Assembly (NCBI RefSeq): GCF_901933205.1
Contig: NC_044591.1
Span: forward strand, 1,833,501 to 1,897,500
Direction: 5' to 3'
From: Camarhynchus parvulus
Lineage: Eukaryota > Chordata > Aves > Passeriformes > Thraupidae
Length of the DNA stretch: 64,000 nt
Shown here: positions 1 to 15,077 of the stretch, in pieces
Layout of the letters: each line of letters opens with the position of its first letter
Position numbering within the stretch: position 1 is the stretch's first letter
Notes under the pieces: model-generated
Databases searched by the model: none
What the model was told of the DNA's origin: nothing
The model's input: only the letters and a program-made list of their open reading frames with translations
Translations under genes and position numbers: made by a program

Positions 1-1047
1 AATAGTTAAAAAGAAAGATTAGAAAAGAGAAGTCAGAGAAAACCCCACGAGAGATCGACGGAGCCCTGGAAAGAGCAGAAAGCTCCGAGTGCTGCTCGTC
101 TCGGGGAGGGAATCGCTGCCCTCCAGCATCTCCAAGTGTTTGGCACTCTTGTGATTACATTAAATAATTTCTTTTATATATATGTTTTAATACAGTCTAT
201 TAAAGAGAGGAAACTGCCACAATATAAGGAAAAAAAAAAGAAAACCAAGATCACCCACACTACAGACTGCATGGTATTTAGAAAAGCTGAGCGACCCCCC
301 CCCCCCATACATATAAAATCTGTCCCTTTGCTCACAGCAACCAAGAAGTACAAGCTTTAAAAAATAAACCAGCAATTCTTCCTTCAGGCCTTTCCTTTAT
401 AAAAGTTTTGGTTTTCCCCCTCGAGAACCTTAAAACGTGACTAAAATTAAATATATATATATATATATCTATTTTATATAATTTCCCAACATCCAAAGAC
501 ATCAACATAAAAAAAAAGAAACTCATACAGAAGGGGATAGCGTGGTACATCCAAGTGCACGGATTCATTTTTGCAAGATTAAATCATGTAAACAAGGTGC
601 CCGCTGGGAACAACCCTGGCCGGAGGGAGACTCCAGGGGCTGTTCCCCCCGCTCCCCCCATCTCCCGCTGCCCCCTTTCCTCTTACCCCCCGATCTAGCG
701 CAGCACAAGGTTCATCAGCCCGAGAAAAGCCATCCCGAGTAATTCAGAGCCGCGGCGTGCCTCCTCCGTCCATCCCTCCGGGCGGAGGGTTTGAAGCAGG
801 TGACTATTTTCCCGATTACACAGATATATTTTAATTTATTATCATTTTTGAATTCACGGCTGGGCTCTGGCTCGCTCGCTGCCCTCCCCTCCGCGCGTCT
901 CCGGAGGGCAGGACGAGCCGCGGGGCTGCGGGCGGCGTTCCCGGCGCTCGGCGCTCGCTGCGGGGCTGGGGTTATTCTCTGCCGGTCACCTGTGCCATTG
1001 TAAACCGACCCCACCCCGGGCCTCAGCCCAGCGTCCCCAGGGAGGCT
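1..1047 (-). other. CAMK2N1: CAMK2N1 3' untranslated region
   Basis: This stretch lies directly downstream of the CAMK2N1 stop codon on the minus strand and has no convincing coding content. It is AT-rich towards the left edge, with TA dinucleotide runs near 450-480, a C-run at about 295-306, and TTTAAT at about 184-189 that reads ATTAAA on the minus strand, a possible poly(A) signal. Long AT-rich 3'UTRs are typical of CAMK2N genes. The true transcript end may lie outside the window. Confidence 0.55.
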
Positions 1048-2094
1048 TTAAACACCGGGAGGGGCCTTTTCGGAGAGGTTTTGCAGCACATCATCAATTC
1101 TATCATCTTCAATAACCACTAGAAAGCAGAAAGAAACAGAAGAGCGATGAATTTTCTGCCGCCGTGCTCCCCCCGCCCAAGGTCACCCTGGGGGGGGGTT
1201 GGAGGGGTCCCACATCCCTGGTGTGGCTGCTGACAAAGCGACACGGCCCCGACCGTCGCAGGGCACCTGGCACCGTGTCCCGTCCCCAGTATCGCACGCC
1301 CCGGCACTGGTGCCCGGTCCCTGGGGACACTTGGCAAAGGACATGTCCCTAGGGAAGGTCCCCTCACCTCTGTGCCCTGCGGATGGGATGGTCCCCAGGG
1401 AATGTCCCCTGTCCCTGAGGAAGGTCCCTGCTGCCCTACACCCAGTGAAGCGTCCAAGGCACAATGTTCTGTCCCCAGGGAAGGTCCCGGCTACCCAACA
1501 CCCCGGTGACAGTCCTTGGGACGTGCTGCCTGACATCCTGCAGGGAGTCTGGCGCATCGTGCCCCGTCCCCGGGGACGCTTCCCGGTGCCCTGCATCCCC
1601 GAAAGCTGCTCGATGCCCCATCCCTGGGAAACATCCACGATGCCCAACATCGCTCAGGGAGCCCGGTGCACCATACCCTGTCCCTGGGGACGGTCCCCAG
1701 TGCCCTGCATCCCTGGAGAAGGTCCTCGGGACGCGATGCCCGACATCCTCAGGGAGCCCGGTCATCCTGCCCCGTCCCTGAGGACGGTGCCCGGTGTCCC
1801 GCATCCCCGGGGAAGGTTCCCGGTACACGACGCCCAACACCCCGCGGGACACCCGCTGCACCCCGCCGCATCCCTGGGGCCGTGTCCCGCATCCCGGGCG
1901 GCTCCCGGTGCGCCCCGGTCCCTCCGGCACCCACCTCTCTTGCTGCGGCCGATCTGCCCCAGCTTGGGCGGCCGCTTGCCCTGCCCGCCGGCCAGGAGCC
2001 CGTCGCCGCCGCGGAGGCGAACGGGGAAGGGCAGCTGCCCCACGGCCGCGTCCCCCGCCAGCTGCCCCTCGCCGTAGGGCGGCCCCTCCGACAT
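1048..2094 (-). CDS. CAMK2N1: CaMKII inhibitor 1 (two exons)
   Basis: Small inhibitor of calcium/calmodulin-dependent kinase II. Coding exons on the minus strand are 2094-1935 and 1118-1048, joined by a GT-AG intron; phase is kept across the junction and gives 76 residues (human 78). The inhibitory core is unmistakable: KRPPKLGQIGRSKR at the end of exon 1, then VVIEDDRIDDVL and the terminal KAPPGV in exon 2. The first ~35 residues are Gly/Ala/Leu-rich and poorly match the usual CAMK2N N-terminus, apart from MSE..PYGE. CAMK2N2 shares the same core, so the symbol rests on location next to MUL1. The intron contains a degenerate minisatellite. Confidence 0.9.
1255..1890. repeat. Degenerate GC-rich minisatellite in CAMK2N1 intron
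   Basis: The stretch is built from diverged copies of a module containing GTCCC(C/T)GGGGA, TGCC(C/G)(A/T)ACATC and CAGGGAGCCCGG. Clear higher-order repeats are spaced about 100-110 bases apart near 1530, 1641 and 1740. Long open frames across it on both strands are repeat artefacts, not genes. Confidence 0.75.
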
Positions 2095-2400
2095 GGGGGC
2101 GGCGGGGGGACCCGCCGCCGCCGCCGCCCCCCGACAGCCTCCCGGGGCGCGGGGCCCGCGGGCCCGGGGCAGCGGCGCAGCGGGCGCGGGGCAGCCGCCC
2201 CGTCACATCCCGGCCCGGCCGGCGCTGCTCGCGGCTCCGCGGCTGCGGCGGCGGCTCCGGCGGCGGCGGCGATAGAGGAGCGGGAGGCGGGACCGGGAGG
2301 GGCGGGGCGGGACGGGCTCGGCCCCCGGCACCGGCGGCGGCACCGCCCCGCGGGCTGATCCCGCACCCCGGGGATCCCCGGGACTGCCCCGCCGCCTGCC
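2095..2400. promoter_or_regulatory. CAMK2N1: CpG-dense CAMK2N1 promoter region
   Basis: The sequence immediately upstream of the CAMK2N1 start is extremely GC- and CpG-rich, with GGCGG and CCGCC runs, as expected for a CpG-island promoter of a brain-expressed gene. No TATA box is apparent. The transcription start was not placed. Confidence 0.5.
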
Positions 2401-3840
2401 CCGCAGCGTCCCCGGGGAGCGCGGAGCATCCTCAAGGAGCCCGGGCCTGCCCCGCCGGCTCCCCGAGGAGCACGGAGCTGTCTCGGAGCATCCTCGGAGC
2501 GTCCCACAGCATCCGCAGAGATCCCAGAGCCGCCTGGCAGACACACTGCGGAGCCTGGAGCTGCCCCGCTTCATCCTCCGGATTCCCCAACCTGCCCCTC
2601 AGCATTCCTGGGGAGTCCAGAGCTGCCCTACAAGGACCCTCGGAGAGCTTAGGTGGCCCCACAGCAGTTTTGGGGAGCCCAGAGCTGCCCCACAGCCACA
2701 TCTGGGGAGCCCAGACTACCCCACAGACACCTTTAGGGAGTTCAGAGTGAGCCTCTCCAGCCGGTCCCGGAAAGTCTGGAACCGACCCCTCCACAGCGCT
2801 GGGGAGCCCAGCGCCAGTTCCCAGGAGCCCTGGGCACAGCCTCACGTGCCCTGCAGAGCCATCTGTGGCCTCTGGCACTTTGTGGGGGGCTGCAGGGTGG
2901 GGGGGGACTGGGTGTGCTTGGCTGGGGGCCCCCAGGACCCCTTCCTGCACGAGCCTTTCCTGGGGCACTGCAGGAGGACTTCTGAGTCACTGTGAGCTTT
3001 CCATGGGGTTTTCTATGCAGAGTTACCACAGCAGTGTGGGTCATTGCGGGTATTGCCTGGCAAAGCAAGTGATGGGAAGGTCGGGGATAACATTTTGGGA
3101 CAGGCCACAGCTATGCTGGGGTGTTCAGGCATCTGTGATGCATCTCCCACAAAAGGGAGCAGGAGGACAGTAGCAACAGCAGCAAAGAACCTGTTTGTGC
3201 AAGGCTGAGTTACAGGGTTTCTCTGGAATTGGGAGCCTGGCTCATTTTGGGGCTCAGCAGAATGGAAGGACAGGGTGCCTGGTGGTGCCAGGGCTGGGGT
3301 GTGCTGTCCTGGGGCTGCTCCCATCTCCAAAGCTCTCGTTTGCTGAAATCCTCAGCCCCCAGAGCTGCACAAGCCCCTCTCCCCTGCACTCCTGCCCGCC
3401 CCCGAGCTGTCAGCTCCTTACATAAGGTTGCAGCTATGCCCGAGAAATCACCGGGAAAGCTTGGAAACAGGAGGTGAGGGGTAATGGGGAAGCACAGCCC
3501 CTGCAAGGAGTATTTTTAGGCTTTGCCTGATGCTCCATTCCTGGGCAAAACACCGAGGCTTGAGGCCGTGTCCTGCACTGGTCTGAGGGGGATTGACCTC
3601 CCTGCTGTCCCCAGTGAGGGGATGAGATTTTTGGGGTGCTCATTCCCCTGAAGAGGAGGGACACCTCTTCCAGCAGATGGGATTCTGCCCTTTCAATCTG
3701 TCTGCTGGGTTTTGGGGCTGCAGTGTGGCTTTTTGAGCTGTGTTCTGCTGTTCCCTCTGGGATTCTGTTCCTCGGGCTGCCTGGCCCTGCAGGCAGCCAC
3801 CGCCATCTACAGCTGGTGGGACACGGCCCCTTCCCAGCAC
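2401..3840. other. Intergenic, CAMK2N1 upstream
   Basis: No gene seen. The first part (about 2400-2800) carries diverged GAGCCC(A/G)GA(G/C)CTGCCCC modules, suggesting a worn minisatellite. The rest is unremarkable GC-rich sequence without splice-bounded conserved reading frames. Confidence 0.4.
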
Positions 3841-4120
3841 AGGAATAACCAGGGACCGGTTCCTCCTCAAAATCCAGTTCTGGAATAACCAGGGACCGGT
3901 TCCTCCTCAAAATCCAGCACTGGAATAACCATGGACCTGCTCCCCCTCAAAATCCAGCTCTGGAATAACCAGGGACTGGCTCCTCCTCAAAATCCAGTTC
4001 TGGAATAACCAGGGACCGGCTCCTCCTAAAAATCCAGCACTGGAATAACCATGGACCTGCTCCCCCTCAAAATCCAGCTCTGGAATAACAAGGGACCTGC
4101 TCCCCCTCAAAATCCAGCCG
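3841..4120. repeat. 40-bp tandem repeat, seven copies
   Basis: Seven units of exactly 40 bases begin at 3841, 3881, 3921, 3961, 4001, 4041 and 4081. Each carries GGAATAACCA(G/T)GGACC followed by CCTC(A)AAAATCCAG. Two unit variants (CCAGGGACCGGTTCC and CCATGGACCTGCTCC) appear in an interspersed order, which suggests block duplication of a multi-unit array. It lies between CAMK2N1 and MUL1 and is not coding. Confidence 0.95.
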
Positions 4121-4948
4121 TGGATTTGTGCCCCACAGCCAGAATGCCCTTCCGGACACTGCCCGGCTGCTCTGGTTAATGTTTAATGAGAAACAACTCA
4201 TCATTTTCACTGTAAATTCAGGGGGTTTAAAATGCCACTCGATGGGAATGTTTCTTTTTAAATGTGTCTGGGGGATGTGGATGGCTCTGCCTGGAGCAGG
4301 GCTGCCCAGGGGCTGCCTCAGTCCTGGGATTTTCAACTGCTCCTACTTGAGGCTCCCTCATTCCCCTGGAATGTTTCTCTAATTGACCTCCCCAGCAAAC
4401 GTTAACTGCAGCAGCACTTTGGGTCCATTAACCCTCTTGGGTGCATATGGGATTTATGGCAAAATAGGAGTGTCAGGGAAGGGAATTTTCCTTTTTTGTG
4501 TCACTTTGGGGGTTTGGCACCACCTGTGTCATGAGGGGACAGCAGTGACTGTCATATCCAGTGCAGGGGGGACAGGGTCCCCCCATCAGCCAACCTCCAC
4601 CATGGCTTGGGATGATCCAGGCTCACCATGTCGACCTCAGGGAGGACAAATCTCACCACTCCCTGGAATAATCCAACACAGACACACTTTTCATCCTATT
4701 TTATTACTTCACATCTCGATTGCTATCCCAAGCCAAGCCAAGCACAGCCATCAGCCATTGGCCACAGCACTCTCACATCCCCATCCTCACACCCTCGTGT
4801 GACAAAGCCATTTTGGGGGGATCACAGAATTACCTGTGTTCACACCCGCTGGTACAAGCTCTCCGACAGCCCCTCCTGCTCTCCTAGGCCTTGGAGCCCT
4901 TTGGCAGCCTCACAGGAATTCTGCAGCCTCCCAGAACCCTTAATACAT

Positions 4949-4954
4949 TTTATT
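4949..4954 (-). terminator. MUL1: Candidate MUL1 poly(A) signal
   Basis: AATAAA on the minus strand, about 350 bases past the MUL1 stop codon. A second AATAAA lies at 4700-4705. Either could end the MUL1 transcript. Confidence 0.5.
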
Positions 4955-5306
4955 TTTGTTTTCCCATGTTTTTATCAGCTGGGTAAGGGGCTGCAGGCTC
5001 TGTAACCATGACACGAACCCTGCGAGTCCAAACCTTAACAGAAGAGCTTCAAGCTGCATCTTCCCCCAAGCACCTCACCCTTTGCAAAGAATCATCTCTC
5101 TCAAAAACACCTCCATAGCACAGCATGAGCCCTGATCAGCGGCAGAGTCACCTTTTCAGACTCTGCTCTGCCCCCTTGGTGAAGCACCCGCTCCCTCAAG
5201 CTCCCTCCCCTTCCCCAAAACCCACCACCCAAGCAGCGAGGCGACAAAACCCCTTTGCCAGTGGCAGCTTTAAATCCAAAGTCTCCCCCCTGAGAACCAC
5301 AAAAAA

Positions 5307-8300
5307 TTAACTGTTGTACAAGGGAACCACCCTGGTGATGCCCTGCCTGCAGATGGGGCACTTTTTGGGCTTGGGAAGAGCCTGGTAGCACTCGTGGCAG
5401 GAGCAGACGTGGCCACACTCCAGGAAAACGCAGGATTTGGTGCTGCTCAAGCAGACCACGCAGGCGTTTTTGAGAACCTCGCCCCCGTCGGTGCCGGTCA
5501 GGCGCTCCTGGGCCTGCCGGAACTCCTCCTGCATCTGCCGCAGGTGCTGCCGCTCCCGGTGGTGCCGGTACTGCTTCCGCAGCAGGAAGAACAGCACGGC
5601 GCAGGTGGCAAAGCCAAAAACCACCGTCAGGATTTTCCAAAACCGCACGCTGGACTCCTGTTTCTGCAGCAAGGACTCGAAATCCAGGGAGCTCAGGTAG
5701 TAGGGCATGCCCTGCTTCGGGGGCTGCAGCTTGATGGTGGCATTGTCCAGGACCAGCTCTCCCACCCCAGTCAGGGCTGTGCCCACCTTCAGCATCTGCT
5801 CTGTCTCCTGGATGCCCTTGGGACGCTCCCCGCTGATGTAGTGGCCGATGACGTCCGTGAAGGACTGCACAGAGGGGTGGAATTTCTCATACACCGTCTC
5901 CAGGCCGAGCTCGGCAGCGTCCAGAGGCTTCATCACCCGCACGGTGACGCCGGCGCTGTCCTCGGCAGGGACCAGGTCAAAGGGGTGGTGCTGGTTCTCT
6001 GGTGGATGATCTTCTCATAGTCATTCCTGGGGAGGGAGAAGGGGGGGAAGTGAACTGACTGCCCCTGATGGGAAACACAGCCTGGGATGGCCTGCTGGTT
6101 TTGGGGACTGCCAGATGGGACACGCCCTGAGTGGAGTTTCTTTGATGGGGGTCTCGGGAGTGTGCAGCCTTTCCGTTCTGAGGAGGCTGTAATCTGATCC
6201 TAAGACTCCTCCCATGGGACACCTGATAAAACCCCGCCCCGCGTATGTGTCCCCCCTCTCTGTTCTCGGCTCTCTGGGCTTTGCTCGGGCTCCCGGGACT
6301 CTGCCTCCTGCCCCGCCATGGCATGGGGTGAGGGGTGGAAATAAAATGGACTCTCGTGCTAAACAAGGAAGAGACTTGTCTGTTTCCTCGCTGTCGGCTG
6401 TGGCCTCCCTGGACACGATCGTCACTGTAGCCACATGCTGCTACACTGGAGAACACCTTTCCCCTCACGGCACTGTCCAGGGGTGCACGAGGCCACTCAC
6501 CCCTCACCTCGGTGCTCCACAAGCAGTGGGGGCTTCCCCCATCCCCACCTCCTCACGTGCCTGTGGCATTCCCAGCTGTCACAAACCATCCCGTGAGGGG
6601 AAGCACCACGTGTCACACATCCCAGTTTGGTGGTACCAAATGCTTATCAAACAGCATCACTGGGCTCTGTTTCAGCAGCTCTGGATTTGGGTGTGGGGAT
6701 CACCCAAATCCAATTAATTTCTATTCTGCTAGTGGGTTTTCTTTTTGAAATGCCATCCTCTGGTGGGGTAACAAAGTGGGGCTGATCAATCTTCAGCCCA
6801 TGTTGGGTTACTAGATGCTGTCTTCTCCTCCAGCCCCTCTGTGAAAGCCCCAAAATCAGCCAAACCCCCCATTATGGCAGCTGTCACTGTGGAGGCTACT
6901 TTGGGACCCAGCTTTGAGGCACTTGGTCACTCTGGCCACGCCCGAGGCCATTTCAGGCTGCCAGACCCCCCAGGGGTACCACAGGGGTTTGAGGGTGCCA
7001 GGCACATACCAGAGGTGGGTGGTTCTGTTCCACACCATCTTGTGCTCCTGCAGTGTCAGCCTCTGAACCACCCCCTTGCAGTTCTCCACAAACTGACTGC
7101 TCAGGGTGTCCTTCACCGAGCGCACCACACCTGCAATGAGAACCCAGGGGCCATGTGAGGGCTCGTGGAACAACCCCTGGACCATGGGGAATGGCCTCAC
7201 TGGGCGGCTGGGAAGAAATCCTTTCCTTCCTGTGAGGCTGCTGAGGGTATCCAGAGAAGCTGTGGCTGCCCCTGGATCCCTGGAAGTGTCCAAGTCCAGG
7301 TTAGATGGGGCTTGGAGCACCCTGGGACAGTGGAAGGAGTGGAACTGGATGAGCTTTAAGGTCTCTTTCTACCGAAACCATTCTAGAATTCTAAGATGGG
7401 GGCAAAAGGGCCAAGAGCCTGTGTTTTGTGCTGTCAGGAGTCTGTGGCTGCTTGGCGGGGGGGAAATGACCTGATGGGCAAGGGAGGAGGAGCTGGGGAT
7501 GAAATCCCCCAGTGAGGAGCAGCTGTGGGGCAGGATGTGCCCCCCCCACCCCCGGTTGGGGCTTCACTTCAGGTCTTGTTTGAAAGGAATGAGGGATTTG
7601 TCTTCACAAACAAACTGTGGGTCTGCTGGTAGATAAACCTAGATGCTGAGAGAGAAAAGAAACAATGGGAAGAACCACAAATTCCAGAGGATTTCCACTG
7701 ACTGACACAAGGGAGGGAAAGTAAAAGGGGAAAGGAAAGGAAAGGAAAGGAAAGGAAAGGAAAGGAAAGGAAAGGAAAGGAACACATTAGAAGGGAGTTG
7801 TAGGTATCAGGCATTTTGGGCAGTCTGCACCTCCCAAGTGCCTCAGTCAATAGGGAAAGAGAGAGGAAAACGCGGCCGGGAAGCGGGAATAAAAAGGAGG
7901 CTGCATCCTCTAGTAATCTGAGAGGCCCCATGGGAAATGCCCATGACCCCTCCCTTGGTTCGAATAAAGTTATAGAACTCCTCTGTTTCCTTTTTGGACA
8001 TAAACCTCTGGTGTTCGTACACGACCTTACCTTCTATGACTGCATAGGGCACACAGCGTCCGGGCGCCTCCAGCAGCACGGCCCGTAGGTCCCCGTCCAG
8101 CCGGACCTTCCTGGCGCCCTGCGGGAGCAAACAGAGGCCGCGGCTCAGCCGGCGTGACCAGGCCGCGGCTCGGGGGACGGGCACATGCATTGCCCCGTCG
8201 CACCCCTCCCACCCACCTCGAGCCCGCGGGCCACGCGAGCCTTCTGCCGGTAGATGGAGTAGAGCAGGGCGGTGATGGCGCTGCTGGCAGCCAAGAGCAC

Positions 8301-8336
8301 GGCCTGCGCGGCCGAGGGCCGCCCGCCGCCCTCCAT
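5307..8336 (-). CDS. MUL1: Mitochondrial E3 ubiquitin/SUMO ligase MUL1 (MAPL), four exons, one frameshift
   Basis: Outer-mitochondrial-membrane RING ligase acting on mitofusin and other targets. Minus-strand exons are 8336-8217, 8118-8031, 7130-7010 and 6026-5307; junction phases all fit. The product would be about 349 residues (human 352): an N-terminal membrane segment (about residues 9-27), the BAM/GIDE domain with THLW and FHPSVQSFTDVIGHY, a second membrane segment (FGFATCAVLFFLL), and a C-terminal RING with CVVCLSSTKSCVFLECGHVC and CPICRQ. The summed exons are 1049 nt, one short of a multiple of three. The break falls in the C-run at 5982-5985, between HQRT and PFDLVP, whose human counterparts are separated by the same number of residues once one base is allowed for. 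The rest is pristine, so an assembly indel is likely. Confidence 0.95.
7220..7397 (+). mobile_element. CR1 LINE 3' fragment in MUL1 intron 3
   Basis: The stretch reads as the 3' tail of an avian CR1 element in sense orientation: CTGTGGCTGCCCCTGGATCC, then GAAGTGTCCAAG, GGGGCTTGGAGCA, and an end resembling CCATTCTAGAATTCTAAG. It lies in the MUL1 intron upstream of exon 3 and is antisense to the gene. Confidence 0.85.
7729..7782. repeat. (GGAAA)n microsatellite
   Basis: About ten uninterrupted GGAAA units lie within MUL1 intron 2. They read as a pyrimidine-rich (TTTCC)n tract on the coding strand. Confidence 0.95.
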
Positions 8337-8352
8337 GGCGGCCGGGCCCGCC

Positions 8353-8366
8353 GTTACCACGGCAAC
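8353..8366. promoter_or_regulatory. MUL1: X-box (RFX-type) palindrome at MUL1 5' end
   Basis: GTTACCACGGCAAC matches the RFX X-box form GTNRCC-NN-RGYAAC. It ends 17 bases upstream of the MUL1 start codon, so it lies in the 5'UTR or core promoter. Function is inferred from the motif alone. Confidence 0.6.
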
Positions 8367-8390
8367 CGCGCGCCGCGCCGGCGCCCGGCG

Positions 8391-8400
8391 ATGACGTCAT
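8391..8400. promoter_or_regulatory. MUL1: Full palindromic CRE/ATF site upstream of MUL1
   Basis: ATGACGTCAT contains the perfect CRE octamer TGACGTCA about 55 bases upstream of the MUL1 ATG, inside a CpG-rich block. Full CREs this close to a start are usually CREB/ATF-bound; binding is inferred. Confidence 0.65.
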
Positions 8401-9560
8401 GAGCGGCGTTCTGGCCGCCGCAGCGCCGCCATCGAGACGGGGGGTCCGCCAAGGCCGGGCGGGGCGCGGGGGCTCCGCACGGCCCTGCCGGGGTGCGGGG
8501 TCACACACAGTATCCCCCCACAGAGGTTGTGAGTCAGGGAGACGGGTCAGAGCCCGGCCCCACGGAGCTTTAGGGGGATAAACCCCATCCTTGGAGTTTG
8601 GGGGGGCGGGACAGGTGGCAGCCTCCGCACCCCTTTACCGCCACCTCCACCTTGCGGTCCTGGGGAAGACAGGAAGAACTCCAGCCTCACCAGTATCTGA
8701 GGGGGATTAGCCCAAATCCCAGCCATCCCTTAGGATTTTGGCAGCTGGCCCCAAATCCTAATGCCCCTGGGTGTGTGGGGGGAGCATCCCCCGTACCCCC
8801 CCTTCCACCTTGGGGCTGGGGGGCAACCCAAATCTCACCTTCTGCTAAGTTTGGGGAACAGTGGTCAGACCAGCGCCTGTCCCCCCGTGGCTGGGAGGGT
8901 TTATCTCTCCAAATCCCAGCCTTATAACACCTTGGGGAAGGGCTTACAGCCCCTCGCTGGGCTGTGGGGCAGCAGCACCATGTGGCCTCCACTGCGGGGG
9001 CTGAGCCTCAGGACGCAGACCCCAGCCCCACTTTGCAGAGCCCTTTCTCCCACCCCACAAAGGGCCATGGCAGGGTGGCAGGTCCCTGCCGGGGAGGACA
9101 CAAACCCACTCACACCCCCACCCTCCTATCTCCTTACCATTGCTTATTCTGGGAAAGCAGCAAAAGGGGAAGAAAAAAAATAGCCATTTTTTGTAAATTA
9201 TTGATCTTCAGGCCCTTGGTACTAATTTGGAGCGGGGGGGGTGGTGGTGCAGGCAAGTTAGCTCTCCAGTGGGGTCCAAGGGGCCAAACCCCGTCACTGC
9301 TCCCCCGACGTGGGCGGCACCGCCACCCCCCAGCTCTGTATTTAAAAAATCAAGTTGCCATGACTACAGAGAGCAGCTCTCCCCCGCCCTCGGTGCCGCA
9401 GGAAAGCACCGTGGACCCCGCAGCCCCCCCTCCCTGGCTTGCCTTTCGAGGGGTAAAAGCAATATAAACCCCCAAACTGCCTGAGAGCTGAGCTTAACTC
9501 TGTCGTCCGCCGGGGTCCGGGCGAGACACAGGCGCCGTCACACCGCAGAAAACACACATT
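8401..9560. other. Intergenic between MUL1 and FAM43B
   Basis: No conserved coding sequence is seen. The first ~120 bases continue the MUL1 CpG island. The remainder is GC-rich with several G-runs, for example near 9234-9242. Confidence 0.4.
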
Positions 9561-9563
9561 CAT

Positions 9564-9569
9564 TTTATT
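9564..9569 (-). terminator. FAM43B: FAM43B poly(A) signal
   Basis: AATAAA on the minus strand, about 195 bases past the FAM43B stop codon, in a suitable position to end a short 3'UTR. Confidence 0.65.
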
Positions 9570-9760
9570 ATTATGGCCGCTGTGGAGGAGGCACGAGAGC
9601 AGGTTCATGTGCGGGGACGAGGGGGGGTCCCTGGGGTGCAAACCCACCCCCACCATGGGTCTTCCTGCAGACGGAGCCGCCGTCTTGTCCAGATTGCTCC
9701 CCGAGGCGGGTCCCGCACCGGCTCGGGGCGCACCGAGGGCACCTCGTGTCCCGCCGGCGC

Positions 9761-10651
9761 TCAGCACACGGCGGCGCGGGGCCCGCGCAGGCTGCAGCCC
9801 CTCATGTCGCTGGCCAGCCGCAGCACGGCCGCTCGCTCGGGGTCCCCCAAGGGCGGCCCGGCGCCGAAGGCCTCCTCCTCCTCCTCCTCCAGGATGGAGC
9901 TGAGCCTCGGGGCGCAGCGGGCCCGCTCGGCCGGCGGGCGGTAGGGACACTTGGCGTTGAGCAGCCTGCGGAGCGGCACCAAGGGCACGATGGCGTCGCC
10001 CAGGAGCTGCTGCTGGACGTGGCGGAAATCGCTCTGTCTCTTGAGGCGCTTGAACTCGTTGAAGGCGGAGGCCGAGGTCTGGTAGAGGAGCAGGGCCATG
10101 GCGCGCGCCTTGTCGGCCTTGGAGACCAGCACGGCGTGGCAGCGCAGCACCACCGCCTTGTTCTTCACCTGGTGCCGGTACACCCAGGCGAACACCTTGG
10201 GGTGCCGGCGGTCGGCGGCGCAGTAGGTGATGCGGTGCAGCAGGTACGCGTGGCCCGGCCGGCGGGCCCCCTTCTCGCAGGGCGTCATGCGGATGCCATG
10301 AGGGCCCAGCGTCAGCGTCATCTTGGCCCCGCCGGCGCCCGCCTCGCTCTTGGCCCAGATCTTGCCCACCGCCTCCTCGGTGCAGCCCTCGCCCTTGGCG
10401 TGCAGGGTGACGGCGTTGCCCAGGTACCTCACCGTGTACGTCGGGTCCTCCTTGTTCAGCTCCACTTTCTGGCGCTTCCCACGGAAGACGCTGCCCAGGC
10501 GCTCCAGCGGGCACTCGGGCAGCAGGTCCGGGCAGGAGCGGAGGAAGCCGGCCAGCAGCGCCGCGTAGCTCAGCCCCGGCCCCAGGCTCTTGCCTTTGCA
10601 CTTACGTTCATTTTCCACCAGCACGAACTTGCTCCGGCGCCAGGGCAGCAT
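9761..10651 (-). CDS. FAM43B: FAM43B, PID/PTB-domain adaptor-like protein (single exon)
   Basis: A single-exon gene encoding 296 residues (human about 330). It opens with [15 protein letters not shown] and continues into a phosphotyrosine-interaction-like (PID) domain from about residue 60 to 200: [48 protein letters not shown] and a basic [10 protein letters not shown] segment. The C-terminus is acidic (a run of seven Glu) and ends with ACTV-like hydrophobics. The family is conserved in vertebrates with poorly known function; FAM43A is implicated in endocytic signalling. Location between MUL1 and CDA agrees with human 1p36. From memory, human FAM43B is transcribed in the opposite direction to MUL1, whereas here they are co-oriented. 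Confidence 0.93.
   Translation of the reverse strand: MLPWRRSKFVLVENERKCKGKSLGPGLSYAALLAGFLRSCPDLLPECPLERLGSVFRGKRQKVELNKEDPTYTVRYLGNAVTLHAKGEGCTEEAVGKIWAKSEAGAGGAKMTLTLGPHGIRMTPCEKGARRPGHAYLLHRITYCAADRRHPKVFAWVYRHQVKNKAVVLRCHAVLVSKADKARAMALLLYQTSASAFNEFKRLKRQSDFRHVQQQLLGDAIVPLVPLRRLLNAKCPYRPPAERARCAPRLSSILEEEEEEAFGAGPPLGDPERAAVLRLASDMRGCSLRGPRAAVC

Positions 10652-15077
<4,426 letters not shown>

Noticed and set aside
1048..2094. CAMK2N2 instead of CAMK2N1
   Set aside because: The inhibitory core is shared by both; adjacency to MUL1 on the same strand is the CAMK2N1 context.
1199..2750. Several long frames on both strands over CAMK2N1 and its intron
   Set aside because: GC-rich minisatellite and CpG-island composition explain them; the only real coding is the CAMK2N1 exon at 1935-2094.
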